64,000 nt of DNA, taken from Olsenella sp. An293. GTDB lineage: Bacteria; Actinomycetota; Coriobacteriia; Coriobacteriales; Atopobiaceae. The position numbers and the translations under genes are program-made. The stretch spans positions 1-64,000 of the forward strand of contig NZ_NFIT01000011.1 of assembly GCF_002159495.1 (NCBI RefSeq), written 5' to 3'. Below are positions 33,025-41,295 of this stretch, piece after piece (within the stretch, counting starts at the first letter, position 1; each line of letters opens with the position of its first letter). The notes beneath the pieces were generated by a model. It saw nothing but the letters and a program-made list of their open reading frames with translations. It was not told the origin of the DNA and ran no database searches.

Positions 33025-34029
33025 TTAGCGCGGCATGCGGTCGTGGTTGATGGGCTGGTAGAAGAGGCGGGCGACCTCGGCGGGGTCGTGCGTCTGGCCG
33101 AGCGCCCACATGGTCTTGGCGACGAGGGCTTCGGTCGACATGTCGTCGCCCTTGAGAATGCCGTCCTTCTCGGCGTAGGCGTGGCCGACCTCGTAGACGC
33201 CGAGGTCGAGGCCCTCTTCGGGGACCTGCGTGGTCACGACGAGGGTTCGCCCGGAGTCGACCCAGTCAAAGATCGCGCGCTGATAGGAGCCGTCGTAGGC
33301 GGGAATGCCGCCGATGCCAAAGGTCTCGAGGATGACGGCGTCGTAGTCGCGGCGCAGCAGGTCGAAGATACTCGGGCGCAGCTCAGGGGTGAGCTTGAGC
33401 ACGATGACGCGCTCGTTCAGGGTCTCGTAGAAGCGCGGGCTGGCGCCGGTCTTCTCGGCGGAGGGGGCGCCCGCGGGGCGGACGATGCGGTTGCCGCGAA
33501 TGTAGGCGACTGAAGGGTAGTTCATGCTCGTGAAGGCGTTGAAGCTCATGGTGCGCTGCTTGTGGGCGCGGGTGCCGCAGATGACCTTGCCGCCAAAGAC
33601 CACGTTGACGTCGCGGCTGTCGTCATCGCAGGCATAGAGCACACTGTGGTAGATGTTGAGCTTGGCGTCGGTGAAGGGGTTGGCCATGGGCTGCTGCGAG
33701 CCCGTGAGGACGATGGGCTTCTCGCTCGCCTGGATGAGGTAGGAGAGCGCCGCGGCGGTGTAGGCCATCGTGTCCGTGCCATGGAGGATCACGAAGCCGT
33801 CGTAGGCGTCGTACGCGTTGCGGACGACCTGCGCGATCTCGACCCAGTCGCGCGGGCGCATGTTGGTGCTGTCGATATTCATGGGCTGAACAAAGTCCAG
33901 CTCGCAGAGGGTGTCGAGGAGCGGGACCTGACGGGCGAGCTCAGGGCCGGTCATGGTGGGCGCCAGTCCGGAGCCGTCCTCGGTCGAGGCGATGGTGCCG
34001 CCGGTGGCGATCATGAGGATGTGCTTCAC
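33025..34029 (-). CDS. ansA: L-asparaginase, type I (cytoplasmic)
   Basis: 334 aa; GTG start 34029 overlaps the stop of the upstream HAD gene (GTGA). First catalytic motif ATGGTIAS with its nucleophile Thr, second motif ILHGTDTMAYTA with the Thr-Asp pair. YTGSQ-type VLTGSQQPM and the C-terminal VVTTQVPEEGLDL fit the AnsA/type I group. No signal peptide, so it acts in the cytosol to release aspartate and ammonia. Confidence 0.94.
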   Translation of the reverse strand: MKHILMIATGGTIASTEDGSGLAPTMTGPELARQVPLLDTLCELDFVQPMNIDSTNMRPRDWVEIAQVVRNAYDAYDGFVILHGTDTMAYTAAALSYLIQASEKPIVLTGSQQPMANPFTDAKLNIYHSVLYACDDDSRDVNVVFGGKVICGTRAHKQRTMSFNAFTSMNYPSVAYIRGNRIVRPAGAPSAEKTGASPRFYETLNERVIVLKLTPELRPSIFDLLRRDYDAVILETFGIGGIPAYDGSYQRAIFDWVDSGRTLVVTTQVPEEGLDLGVYEVGHAYAEKDGILKGDDMSTEALVAKTMWALGQTHDPAEVARLFYQPINHDRMPR

Positions 34030-34856
34030 GCGCGCTCGCCTCCTAGCAGGAATCGGCGGATGGCCTCGGCGCAGCCATCGTGGTCGTTGTCCGCGACGAC
34101 GACGTCGGCCACCGCGCGCGCCTCCTCGGTCGCGTTGCCCATCGCGATGCCGAGACCGGCGACGCTCAGCATGGGCAGGTCGTTCTCCGCGTCGCCCACG
34201 GCGATCGTGGCCTCGCGGGGGATGCCGAGCAGTTGCGCGAGCGCGAGGAGCCCCGAGCCCTTGGTCGCCCCGGCGGGGGAGAGCTCCAGGCTTGCGTCCT
34301 CGGACTCTGCGAGCTCGACGGGGAGGTCCCTCAGGCGCTCGCGGGCGATCGGGCGCGAAGCTGGGTCGGCGAAGTGGAAGATGAACTTCTGAACGGAGGT
34401 TGCGGGGTCCAGGAGCCTTTCGCGGACGTTCTCGACGGGCGTGGACGTCGCGTCGTAGAGTCCCCGGTAGATGCCCATACGATAGTGGTCCATGCGAGCG
34501 AGGTCCGTTGTCTGGCAGTACATTTCGGCACCGGAGAAGACGTCGATCATGGCGTCTGCGGCGCCGACGGCGCGCACGGCGCGCGTGATGACTTCGTGGT
34601 CAAACGACGTGGTGGAGAGGACGCGGTGCTCCCTCAGGTCGTAGAGCACGGTGCCGTTGCAGCAGATGGCGTAACGAACCTGTCCGAAGCTGGCGTGATC
34701 GAGCTCGATCATCTTGGGGCTACGACCCGAGCAGATGGCGACGTCCTTGCCTGCCGCGACGGCCTCGTCGATGGCCTGCGTCGAGGACGGAAGCACGCGC
34801 TTGCTGGTGTCGAGCAGCGTCCCATCCATGTCGAAGGCGATGAGCTGGTAGTCCAC
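34026..34856 (-). CDS. Cof-type HAD phosphatase
   Basis: 276 aa. GTG 34856 is chosen (VDYQLIAFDMDGT) because GAGAGGAGAGAC precedes it; an ATG 33 nt upstream lacks a site. HAD motifs: FDMDGTLLD, CSGRSP, Lys in ATKGSG and VGDAENDLPML. The type IIB cap and the KGSGLLALAQLLG motif identify the Cof/YbjI group, phosphatases for sugar phosphates, FMN or PLP-like substrates. Translationally coupled to asparaginase. Confidence 0.92.
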   Translation of the reverse strand: MDYQLIAFDMDGTLLDTSKRVLPSSTQAIDEAVAAGKDVAICSGRSPKMIELDHASFGQVRYAICCNGTVLYDLREHRVLSTTSFDHEVITRAVRAVGAADAMIDVFSGAEMYCQTTDLARMDHYRMGIYRGLYDATSTPVENVRERLLDPATSVQKFIFHFADPASRPIARERLRDLPVELAESEDASLELSPAGATKGSGLLALAQLLGIPREATIAVGDAENDLPMLSVAGLGIAMGNATEEARAVADVVVADNDHDGCAEAIRRFLLGGERA

Positions 34857-34923
34857 GTCTCTCCTCTCGATTGAACCAGGGGAAAGCATACCGCGACGGA
34901 GTCGCGCGGTGCCATGTCTCGCA

Positions 34924-34992
34924 GGCGACCTCGCACGACGCCCATTTTGACACCACTATTTGGGTCAAAAAGGGGCAACGTGCGAGGTCGCC
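34924..34992. repeat. Covarying hairpin element, copy 2
   Basis: Arms GGCGACCTCGCAC (34924-34936) and GTGCGAGGTCGCC (34980-34992) are perfect. The inner part CCCATTTTGAC pairs with GTCAAAAAGGGG. It lies 87 bp before the DUF559-like gene; copy 3 follows that gene. The remaining DNA to 35078 is AT-rich, with TATAGT at 35062-35067 as a possible -10. Confidence 0.85.
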
Positions 34993-35078
34993 AAACGGAC
35001 CGCCCGCCTTATGCGTAAAGAAGAGATTGGAATAAAAACAATCTTGAATAGGAAGAGGATATATAGTATTACTTAGTT

Positions 35079-36014
35079 ATGATAACGCTAACGGACATAT
35101 CTGCACTAAGATTATGGGCTCACGAAGGGCTTCTCGAGCGGCTCGGGAATCCCTGTCAGGCAAATGGGCTCAACTGGACGACGGATTCATTCAGGGAGAT
35201 TCAAGACTTTGGCCTCGAATCCATGGGCGTTGCCTATTCTCATGAGGATCCGCTTCACGTACTCGTCGACGACGCAGGGCACAGAATTGTCTCTGCGCGG
35301 GTGAATAGCCACGTTTGGTCAGGGAGGCTCCCTCCGGGATCTCTCTATCAGCTTGCTCCAGGCGTACTCATTGCCTCACCGGCGTTTTGCTGCCTTCAGG
35401 ATGCCGTGAGGTCAAGTCTGCCCCATGTGACCGCGACCATGATGGAATGCCTGGGAAGGTACGGTAGGGTGACGGGAACGAGGGGGTTTCTCGACCGCGG
35501 TCCACTGCTCAGTTACGATGAGCTCTCGAGCTACCTTGCCAGCGCGAAGGGGTGTCGGGGGGTGGAAAAGGCTCGACGCGCTCTCAGGCTGTCAGTGTCC
35601 CCAACGCGTTCCCCGCTCGAGACAAAGACGGTGCTCATAGCCACGTTATCTAGAAAGTTGGGAGGCTATGGGTTGCCGCGGCCAGAGGTGAACTACGTGA
35701 TTGCGCCGCGGTCCGAGGATATCCCCTTCAGCCAGTTTGCCCAATACGAGGTGGACGTCTGCTGGCCCTCGCAGAGAACAATCCTTGAGGTCGATAGCTA
35801 TCTTTACCACTCAGATTCCGAGCAGATTAACTCGGACGCAAAGAAGCGCAACTCGCTCAAAAGCATGGGGTGGAAAGTCATATCTGTGACGGATGGACAG
35901 CTTTCCGGCGACACGCTAGACGTGCTCATGCGGCAGGTGGCGAAAGACCTTAAAGTGCGCCTCAAGGCTCCGAAGCCGGAGCTGAGAGACTGGCTTCTTG
36001 AAGAGCTGCCATAG
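35079..36014 (+). CDS. DUF559-like putative endonuclease, lower-GC gene
   Basis: 311 aa. The C-terminal ~100 residues have a restriction-endonuclease-like pattern: YEVDVCWPSQRTILEVDSYL (D...ExD), followed by YHSDSEQINSDAKKRNSLKS and a GWKVISVT strand, as in DUF559/Vsr-like proteins. The N-terminal part (LRLWAHEGLLERLG, LPPGSLYQLAPGVLIASPAF) resembles the AbiEi-type or similar proteins common as orphans in this group. GC content is lower than the flanks, and two copies of one hairpin repeat frame the gene. No ribosome site is strong. Nuclease activity is inference. Confidence 0.65.
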   Translation: MITLTDISALRLWAHEGLLERLGNPCQANGLNWTTDSFREIQDFGLESMGVAYSHEDPLHVLVDDAGHRIVSARVNSHVWSGRLPPGSLYQLAPGVLIASPAFCCLQDAVRSSLPHVTATMMECLGRYGRVTGTRGFLDRGPLLSYDELSSYLASAKGCRGVEKARRALRLSVSPTRSPLETKTVLIATLSRKLGGYGLPRPEVNYVIAPRSEDIPFSQFAQYEVDVCWPSQRTILEVDSYLYHSDSEQINSDAKKRNSLKSMGWKVISVTDGQLSGDTLDVLMRQVAKDLKVRLKAPKPELRDWLLEELP

Positions 36015-36082
36015 GAGACCTCGCACGACGCCCATTTTGATGCCCGGATTGGGGTCGAAAAGAGGCGACGTGCGAGGTGGCC
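36014..36082. repeat. Covarying hairpin element, copy 3
   Basis: ACCTCGCAC (36018-36026) pairs with GTGCGAGGT (36070-36078). GACGCCCATTTTGA is identical to copy 2. The DUF559-like stop codon overlaps its first base, and the DUF1846 stop lies 4 bp beyond. Confidence 0.8.
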
Positions 36083-36085
36083 GGA

Positions 36086-37567
36086 TTAGCGGTGGTAGTA
36101 GCCGCGGCGCTCGTACTTGGGCTCGCAGCAGACGTTGATGCCGAGGTTGCGGTAGGTGTTCTTGTCCTGCTCGGAGATGATGACCGAGAAGTAGGCGTCG
36201 CAGCCGGCGAGCTGCTCGAGCGCATCGACCGTCGCCTCGGCCTGGTCGTTGGTCGCGGAGGAGAGGGAGAGCGCGATGAGCATCTCGTCGGAGTGCAGGC
36301 GCGGGTTGCGGCTGCGCAGGTGCTCGGTCTTGAGGTGGCAGATCGGCACGAGCGCCTCCTCGCTCACCACGTAGGTCTTCTTGGGGATGCCCGCCATGTG
36401 CTTGGCGGCGTTGAGCAGAAGCGACGCCGCGGCGCCCATGAGGTCGGAGGTCTTGCCGGTCACGAGCTCGCCGTCGGGAAGGACCATCGCTGCGGCGGGG
36501 CCGCCGGTGGCCTCCTCCTTGGCGAGCGCCGCCTGGTGCGCGGGGGAGTAGTCGCTCGTGACGTCCGCCTGGCTCATGAGCAGCTCGATCTTGGCGAGCG
36601 CGTCCGCGCCCTCGCCGGTGCGGCGCAGCTCCTCGGCCGCGGTGAAGTAGCGGCGGACGATCTCGTTTCGGCCGGCCTCGCGGCAGACCTCGTCGTCGGA
36701 GATGCACAGGCCCACCATGTTGACGCCCATGTCGGTGGGGGACTGGTAGGGGCTCTCGCCGGCGATCTTCTCCATCATGGCCTTGAGCACGGGGAACGTC
36801 TCGACGTCACGGTTGTAGTTGACCGTGACCTCGCCGTAGGCCTCGAGGTGCCAGGGGTCGATGATGTTGCGGTCGTCGAGGTCGGCCGTGGCGGCCTCGT
36901 AGGCGACGTTGACGGGGTGCTTGAGCGGCAGGTTCCACACCGGGAAGGTCTCGTACTTGGCGTAGCCCGCCGTAACGCCCCGCTTGTTCTCGTGATAGAG
37001 CTGGCTGAGGCAGGTGGCAAGCTTGCCCGAGCCGGGGCCGGGCGCGGTCACCACGACGAGCGGGCGCGTGGTCTCGATGTAGTCGTTCTTGCCAAAGCCC
37101 TCGTCGGAGACGATGTGGTTGACGTCAGAGGGGTAGCCGTCGATGAGGTAGTGGCGCCAGGAGCGCACGCCCATGCCCTCGAGGCGGCGCTGGAAGGCCT
37201 CGGCGTGGGGCTGCCCGGTGAAGTGCGTGATGCAGATGCCGCCGACCATGAGGCCGCGCGCGCGGAACGAGTCCATGAGGCGCAGCGCGTCCTCCTCGTA
37301 GGTGATGCCGATGTCGGAGCGGCGCTTGGCGTTCTCGATGTTGTCCGCGTTGATGACGATGATGGCCTCGACGTCGTCCTTGAGGCTCTCGAGCATGCGA
37401 ATCTTGGAGTCGGGCTCAAAGCCGGGAAGCACGCGGCTCGCGTGGTAGTCGTCAAAGAGCTTGCCGCCAAACTCGAGGTAGAGCTTGCCGCCAAACTGTC
37501 CTATGCGCTTGCGGATCTTCTCTGCCTGCAGGGCGATGTACTTGTCGTTGTCAAATCCGATGCGCAT
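36086..37567 (-). CDS. DUF1846 family protein
   Basis: 493 aa, the full family length. Hallmarks: MRIGFDNDKYIALQAEKIRK, LYLEFGGKLFDDYHASRVLP, VVTAPGPGSGKLATCLSQLY (a nucleotide-binding-like Gly-rich loop) and GYAKYETFPVWNLPL. DUF1846 structures show a multi-domain P-loop-like fold, but no activity is established to my knowledge; the family is common in anaerobes and lactic acid bacteria. Alone on its transcript. Confidence 0.93.
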   Translation of the reverse strand: MRIGFDNDKYIALQAEKIRKRIGQFGGKLYLEFGGKLFDDYHASRVLPGFEPDSKIRMLESLKDDVEAIIVINADNIENAKRRSDIGITYEEDALRLMDSFRARGLMVGGICITHFTGQPHAEAFQRRLEGMGVRSWRHYLIDGYPSDVNHIVSDEGFGKNDYIETTRPLVVVTAPGPGSGKLATCLSQLYHENKRGVTAGYAKYETFPVWNLPLKHPVNVAYEAATADLDDRNIIDPWHLEAYGEVTVNYNRDVETFPVLKAMMEKIAGESPYQSPTDMGVNMVGLCISDDEVCREAGRNEIVRRYFTAAEELRRTGEGADALAKIELLMSQADVTSDYSPAHQAALAKEEATGGPAAAMVLPDGELVTGKTSDLMGAAASLLLNAAKHMAGIPKKTYVVSEEALVPICHLKTEHLRSRNPRLHSDEMLIALSLSSATNDQAEATVDALEQLAGCDAYFSVIISEQDKNTYRNLGINVCCEPKYERRGYYHR

Positions 37568-37642
37568 GGGCGGGGGTCCTCTCTGTGCCGATTTCCAACC
37601 AGAAAGAGTAGCACGCCCCGGCCCGTTCGTGACCCGTCGGCG

Positions 37643-38023
37643 TTATCCGGCGACCGAGAAGTACAGGAGGTCCACGAGCGTCCCGACAACGAGGAAGTCA
37701 ACGGAGGCGAGGCTCACGGCGGCGCCCCAGGGCATGCCGATCTCGTGCCAGAACATGCGAAAGGTGTCGTCCTCGTGCGGGGTCATGGTGCCGCTCGGGC
37801 GGTCGCGACCGGAGACGAGCAGGCCGCAGCCGCCGGTGATGAGCATGAGCGCGCCGACGAGCAGCGTCAGCTTGCGGGCCCAGTCCAGGCCCGTCTTCCA
37901 GTCGAGCCCGTGCGAGACGAGGGCGAACACAAACGCGACGGCCGCGAGGCCGAGCGCCGCCGCGCCACCCACGGTCAGCACCTTGACGACGCCGCGCGTC
38001 CAGTTCTGGCTCTTTTCCTGCAT
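37643..38023 (-). CDS. Small two-to-three-helix membrane protein
   Basis: 126 aa from ATG 38023 (MQEKSQNWTRGVVK) after GGGAGGAGG. Hydrophobic segments: VLTVGGAAALGLAAVAFVFA, LTLLVGALMLITGGCGLLV and AVSLASVDFLVVGTLVDLLY. A short polar loop (SGRDRPSGTMTPHEDDTFRM) lies between the last two. No recognisable domain; function unknown. A 10-bp hairpin (38051-38081) lies upstream. Confidence 0.6.
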   Translation of the reverse strand: MQEKSQNWTRGVVKVLTVGGAAALGLAAVAFVFALVSHGLDWKTGLDWARKLTLLVGALMLITGGCGLLVSGRDRPSGTMTPHEDDTFRMFWHEIGMPWGAAVSLASVDFLVVGTLVDLLYFSVAG

Positions 38024-38194
38024 GGGCCTCCTCCCGCGCCCGGACTCTCCGAGAGGCGACGAGACGTGACGGTCGCCTCTCGCCATTGTGGGCCAGCGCG
38101 CCGCGACGCGCAACGGTCGAGGTCTCCGCCTCATCGAGGTTTCCGTCTCATGTCCCCTTTACGTAGAGAAAACGCTGAGAGCAGGCAAAAGAGA

Positions 38195-38200
38195 TAAGAT
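38195..38200 (+). promoter_or_regulatory. -10 box before the esterase-like operon
   Basis: TAAGAT is followed by GGCTT and an in-frame ATG at 38206; the alternative ATG at 38251 has GGGGGA upstream. Either a leaderless start adds 15 residues, or the leader is about 45 nt. No -35 is obvious. Confidence 0.35.
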
Positions 38201-38250
38201 GGCTTATGCGCCTTCGGGGAAACTCTATCAAGCACGTCTTGGGGGACAAC

Positions 38251-39486
38251 ATGGATAAGAAAAACGTCGTGTGCACCAGCGCCGCTCTGGGCAAGGACAT
38301 GCACGTCAACGTATATGGCAAGAAGGGCCTGCCGGTCGTGGTGTTCCCGACCCTGGCCGCCTCTCCGGAGAGCCTCGAGGAGGCGGGCGTCATCGACGAG
38401 CTCGCCGAGTACCTGGACTCCGGCATCATCCAGCTCTTCTGCACCGAGACCGTGGACCAGGAGTCCTGGGCCGCCGACGGCGACCCCGCGCAGCGCGCCG
38501 AGCGCCAGGAGGCCTACTATCACTACGTGGCCGACGAGCTCGTGCCCCTCGTCCGCAAGGTGAGCAAGTCCACCGCCCGCCCGCTGGCCATGGGCTGCGA
38601 CATGGGCGCCACGCACGCCGCGATCGCGCTGCTGCGCCGTCCGGACCTCTTCCAGGGCTGCGTGTGCCTCTCCGGCAGCTACGACGCGCGCCGCTACTTC
38701 GGCGACTGGATGGACGCCACCCTCTACGAGAACACGCCCTGCGCGTTTTTGCCGCAGATGCCGCTCGACCACCCCTACGTGGCGGTCTACAACCAGCGCC
38801 AGCTGCTGTTCTGCACCGGTCAGGAGGCCTCCGAGGCCGACTCTTTGCGCTGCACGCGCGAGATGGACGCCAACCTCGCCCGTCTGGGCGTCGAGGCTTG
38901 GTGCGACTACTGGGGCGGTGACGTGACCCACACCTGGTACTGGTGGAAGAAGCAGCTTCGCTACTTCCTGCCGATCGTCCTCGACGACGTCGAGAAGACC
39001 ACGGCGGCCGAGAAGCCCGCGAAGAAGCGCGCCGCGACCACGCGCAAGAAGGCCACGACCACGAAGGCTGCCGCTGAGAAGAAGCCGGCCGCCAAGACGG
39101 CCACGACCAAGACGGCCACCAAGGCCGCTGCCGCCAAGGCCGAGAAGGACGAGGCCGTCGCGACCGAGGCCAAGCCGGCCGCCGCGCCCAAGAAGCCGGC
39201 CGCGCGCAAGACCGCGACCAAGACGGCCGCCAAGCCCGCCGAGGCGGCCAAGGCTGAGCCCAAGCCCGCGGCCATCGCCAAGGCCGAGAAGCCGGCCGCG
39301 CCCGCCAAGGTCACCAAGGCCGCGGCTCCCGCCAAGGCCGTGAAGGCCGCCGTTCCGGTCAAGGCCGAGAAGGCCGCGGCTCCCGCCAAGGCCGCCAAGC
39401 CGGCCGCCACGACGACCAAGAAGGCCGCCACGACGGCCAAGGCTGCCGCCGAGAAGACCGCGAAGGGCGGCGCGAGCGCCAAGTAA
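38251..39486 (+). CDS. Esterase-fold protein lacking the nucleophile Ser, with Lys/Ala-rich tail
   Basis: 411 aa. Residues ~1-250 match the alpha/beta-hydrolase esterase family usually reading GCSMGA-HAAN: here AMGCDMGATHAAIALLRRPD places Asp where the nucleophile Ser should be. LSGSYDARRYFGDW and the ending DVTHTWYWWKKQLRYFLP keep the family's WG-DV-H...WW-K signature. Residues ~255-411 are a histone-H1-like run of AAKP, KKAATT and AAPAKA motifs, strongly basic. Next gene starts 0 nt after the stop. Catalysis as an esterase is unlikely; nucleic-acid or surface binding by the tail is inference. Confidence 0.8.
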   Translation: MDKKNVVCTSAALGKDMHVNVYGKKGLPVVVFPTLAASPESLEEAGVIDELAEYLDSGIIQLFCTETVDQESWAADGDPAQRAERQEAYYHYVADELVPLVRKVSKSTARPLAMGCDMGATHAAIALLRRPDLFQGCVCLSGSYDARRYFGDWMDATLYENTPCAFLPQMPLDHPYVAVYNQRQLLFCTGQEASEADSLRCTREMDANLARLGVEAWCDYWGGDVTHTWYWWKKQLRYFLPIVLDDVEKTTAAEKPAKKRAATTRKKATTTKAAAEKKPAAKTATTKTATKAAAAKAEKDEAVATEAKPAAAPKKPAARKTATKTAAKPAEAAKAEPKPAAIAKAEKPAAPAKVTKAAAPAKAVKAAVPVKAEKAAAPAKAAKPAATTTKKAATTAKAAAEKTAKGGASAK

Positions 39487-40767
39487 ATGAACGCCGTCTT
39501 TGTCTCGCCGCAGTTCCCGAGCGTCTACTGGCAGTTCTGCGCGGCCCTGCGCCGCAACGGCGCCAGGGCGCTCGGGATAGGCGACACCCCGTGGGAGGCC
39601 CTTGCCGCTGAGGTGAGGGCCTCGCTCGATGAATACTACTGGGTCCACGACCTCGAGGACTACGACCAGGTCTATCGTGGCGTCGCGTACTTCGCGTACC
39701 GCTGGGGCAGGCCCGACTGGATCGAGTCGAACAACGAGCACTGGCTGCCCCTGGACGCCCGCCTGCGCGAGGACTTCAACGTCGAGAACGGCCCGCGGCC
39801 CGACGAGGTCGCTCGCTGGCAGAGCAAGGCCGCCCAGAAGGGTCTCTACGCCGCCGCGGGCGTGCCCTCCGCGCGCCAGACGTGCCTTTCGACCTTTGAT
39901 GAAACGCGCTGGTACATCGGCGAGATGGGCCACTATCCGGTCTTCGCCAAGCCCGAGGTGGGGGTGGGCGCCGGTGGAACGCGCATCCTTCGCACAGATG
40001 ACGACCTGCGCGATCTTCTCGCCACGCACGGGGAGGTCCCCTACGTGATCGAGCAGCTGGTCGAGGGGCAGATCTGCTCCTGGGACGCCATCTTGGACAG
40101 CCGGGGCGAGCCGCTCTTCGAGAACCAGGAGGAGTTTCCGCCGTCGATGGCCGACGTCGTGCACGGGGGCCTCGACCTGGCGTATCGCTCCCTGCCCGAG
40201 GTGGACCCCGAGCTCTCGCGACTGGGCCGGGCCACGGTGCGCGCCTTTGGCCTGACGAGCCGCTTCGTGCACCTTGAGTTCTTCCGTCTGGGCCGCGAGC
40301 ACGCCGGGCTGGGCGCCCGCGGCGACTACGTCGGGCTTGAGGTGAACGTGCGCCCGCCCGGCGGAACCACGCCGGAGATGATGAACTACGCCCACGCGAC
40401 CAACGTCTACCAGATCTGGGCGGACATGGTCTGCTTTGACGAGCGCCGGACGCCGCGGGACGGGGAGGACGGATTCTGCGTCTACGCGAGCCGTCGCGGC
40501 GCCCACCGATACGCGCACGCCCATGAGGAGCTCCTCGCGCGGTGGGGCTCGGCCGTCGTCTCGTGCGGGCCCGTGCCGCCGGCGCTCTCCGACGACATGG
40601 GCGACTATCAGTACACCGCTCGCCTTGCGACCGAGGACGAGGCAAACGAGTTCGTGGCATACGTCCATGAGGGGGAGGGGGACCACGATGCAGATCAGAA
40701 GGGCGTGCGAGAAGGACCTGGGCGGGGTGCATCGCCTGCTGAGCCAGGTGCTGACGGTCCACGCTGA
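39487..40767 (+). CDS. ATP-grasp carboxylate-amine ligase-like protein
   Basis: 426 aa, ATG immediately after the esterase-like stop. ATP-grasp features: a pre-ATP-grasp domain (VFVSPQFPSVYWQFCAALRR), then FAKPEVGVGAGGTRIL (ATP lid), VIEQLVEGQICSWDAI, and the metal-binding VHLEFFRL with EVNVRPPGG. It resembles carbamoyl-phosphate-synthase-like ligases of unknown substrate. The last ~27 residues (EGDHDADQKGVREGPGRG) look like readthrough and overlap the next gene by 80 nt; an ancestral stop may have been lost. Confidence 0.85.
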   Translation: MNAVFVSPQFPSVYWQFCAALRRNGARALGIGDTPWEALAAEVRASLDEYYWVHDLEDYDQVYRGVAYFAYRWGRPDWIESNNEHWLPLDARLREDFNVENGPRPDEVARWQSKAAQKGLYAAAGVPSARQTCLSTFDETRWYIGEMGHYPVFAKPEVGVGAGGTRILRTDDDLRDLLATHGEVPYVIEQLVEGQICSWDAILDSRGEPLFENQEEFPPSMADVVHGGLDLAYRSLPEVDPELSRLGRATVRAFGLTSRFVHLEFFRLGREHAGLGARGDYVGLEVNVRPPGGTTPEMMNYAHATNVYQIWADMVCFDERRTPRDGEDGFCVYASRRGAHRYAHAHEELLARWGSAVVSCGPVPPALSDDMGDYQYTARLATEDEANEFVAYVHEGEGDHDADQKGVREGPGRGASPAEPGADGPR

Positions 40768-41164
40768 GGGCCGGCCCGACCTCTTCCGCGCCGGCACGCG
40801 CAAGTACACCGACGACGAGCTGCTCGCGATGTTTGTTGACGACGCCCGCCCGGTCTTCGTGGCGGTGGACGAGAAGAACGGAGAGCGCGTGCTCGGGCAC
40901 GCCTTCTGCGAGGTCCAGGACTTCCGCGGGTCCAACAACATGCAGCCCATCCTGAGCATCTACGTCGACGACATCTGCGTCGACGAGGCCAGTCGCGGAC
41001 AGCACGTGGGCACGGCGCTTTACCGGCACGTGCTGGACTTCGCGCGCGAGCTCGGGTGCCACAACGTCACCCTCAACGTCTGGGCGTGCAACCCCGGGGC
41101 CCGTGCGTTCTACGAGGCGATGGGCATGTCCGTGCAGAAGACCTGTCTCGAGCAGGTGCTGTAG
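40688..41164 (+). CDS. GNAT family N-acetyltransferase
   Basis: 158 aa from ATG 40688, with GGGGGAGGGGG just upstream; starts 80 nt inside the ATP-grasp gene in another frame. Acetyl-CoA-binding motif: SIYVDDICVDEASRGQHVGT (R/QxxGxG/A variant RGQHVGTA), then NVTLNVWACNPGARAFYEAM. MQIRRACEKDLGGVHRLLSQ is a typical RimI-like start. Third gene of the esterase-like/ATP-grasp operon, so it may acetylate a product or protein of that pathway; the substrate is unknown. Confidence 0.88.
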   Translation: MQIRRACEKDLGGVHRLLSQVLTVHAEGRPDLFRAGTRKYTDDELLAMFVDDARPVFVAVDEKNGERVLGHAFCEVQDFRGSNNMQPILSIYVDDICVDEASRGQHVGTALYRHVLDFARELGCHNVTLNVWACNPGARAFYEAMGMSVQKTCLEQVL

Positions 41165-41173
41165 CAGATCCGT

Positions 41174-41286
41174 GGGGCCGGCAGCGGCGTCAGGGTTGAC
41201 AGTGGCGTCAGGTCATATTGTCAAACCGCGAGCTTTTGACAATATGACCTGACGCCACTGTCAACCCTGACGCCGCTGCCGGCCCC
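41174..41286. repeat. TTGACA family: perfect 52-bp-arm palindrome
   Basis: Arms 41174-41225 and 41235-41286 are perfect complements around a 9-nt loop (CCGCGAGCT). Each arm carries GGCGTCAGGG followed by TTGACAGTGGCGTCAGG and TCATATTGTCAA. It lies between convergent GNAT and cysE genes and could act as a two-way terminator. Confidence 0.92.
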
Positions 41287-41295
41287 GCGAGGTCC

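Noticed and set aside
36077-38197. 706-codon plus-strand open frame opposite DUF1846
   Set aside because: Antisense shadow of the DUF1846 gene running into non-coding DNA; its amino acid composition is typical of reversed GC-rich codons.
38131-40959. 942-codon minus-strand open frame opposite the esterase-like and ATP-grasp genes
   Set aside because: Its Gly/Leu/Arg repeats are the mirror of the Lys/Ala tail repeats; the plus-strand products match known families.
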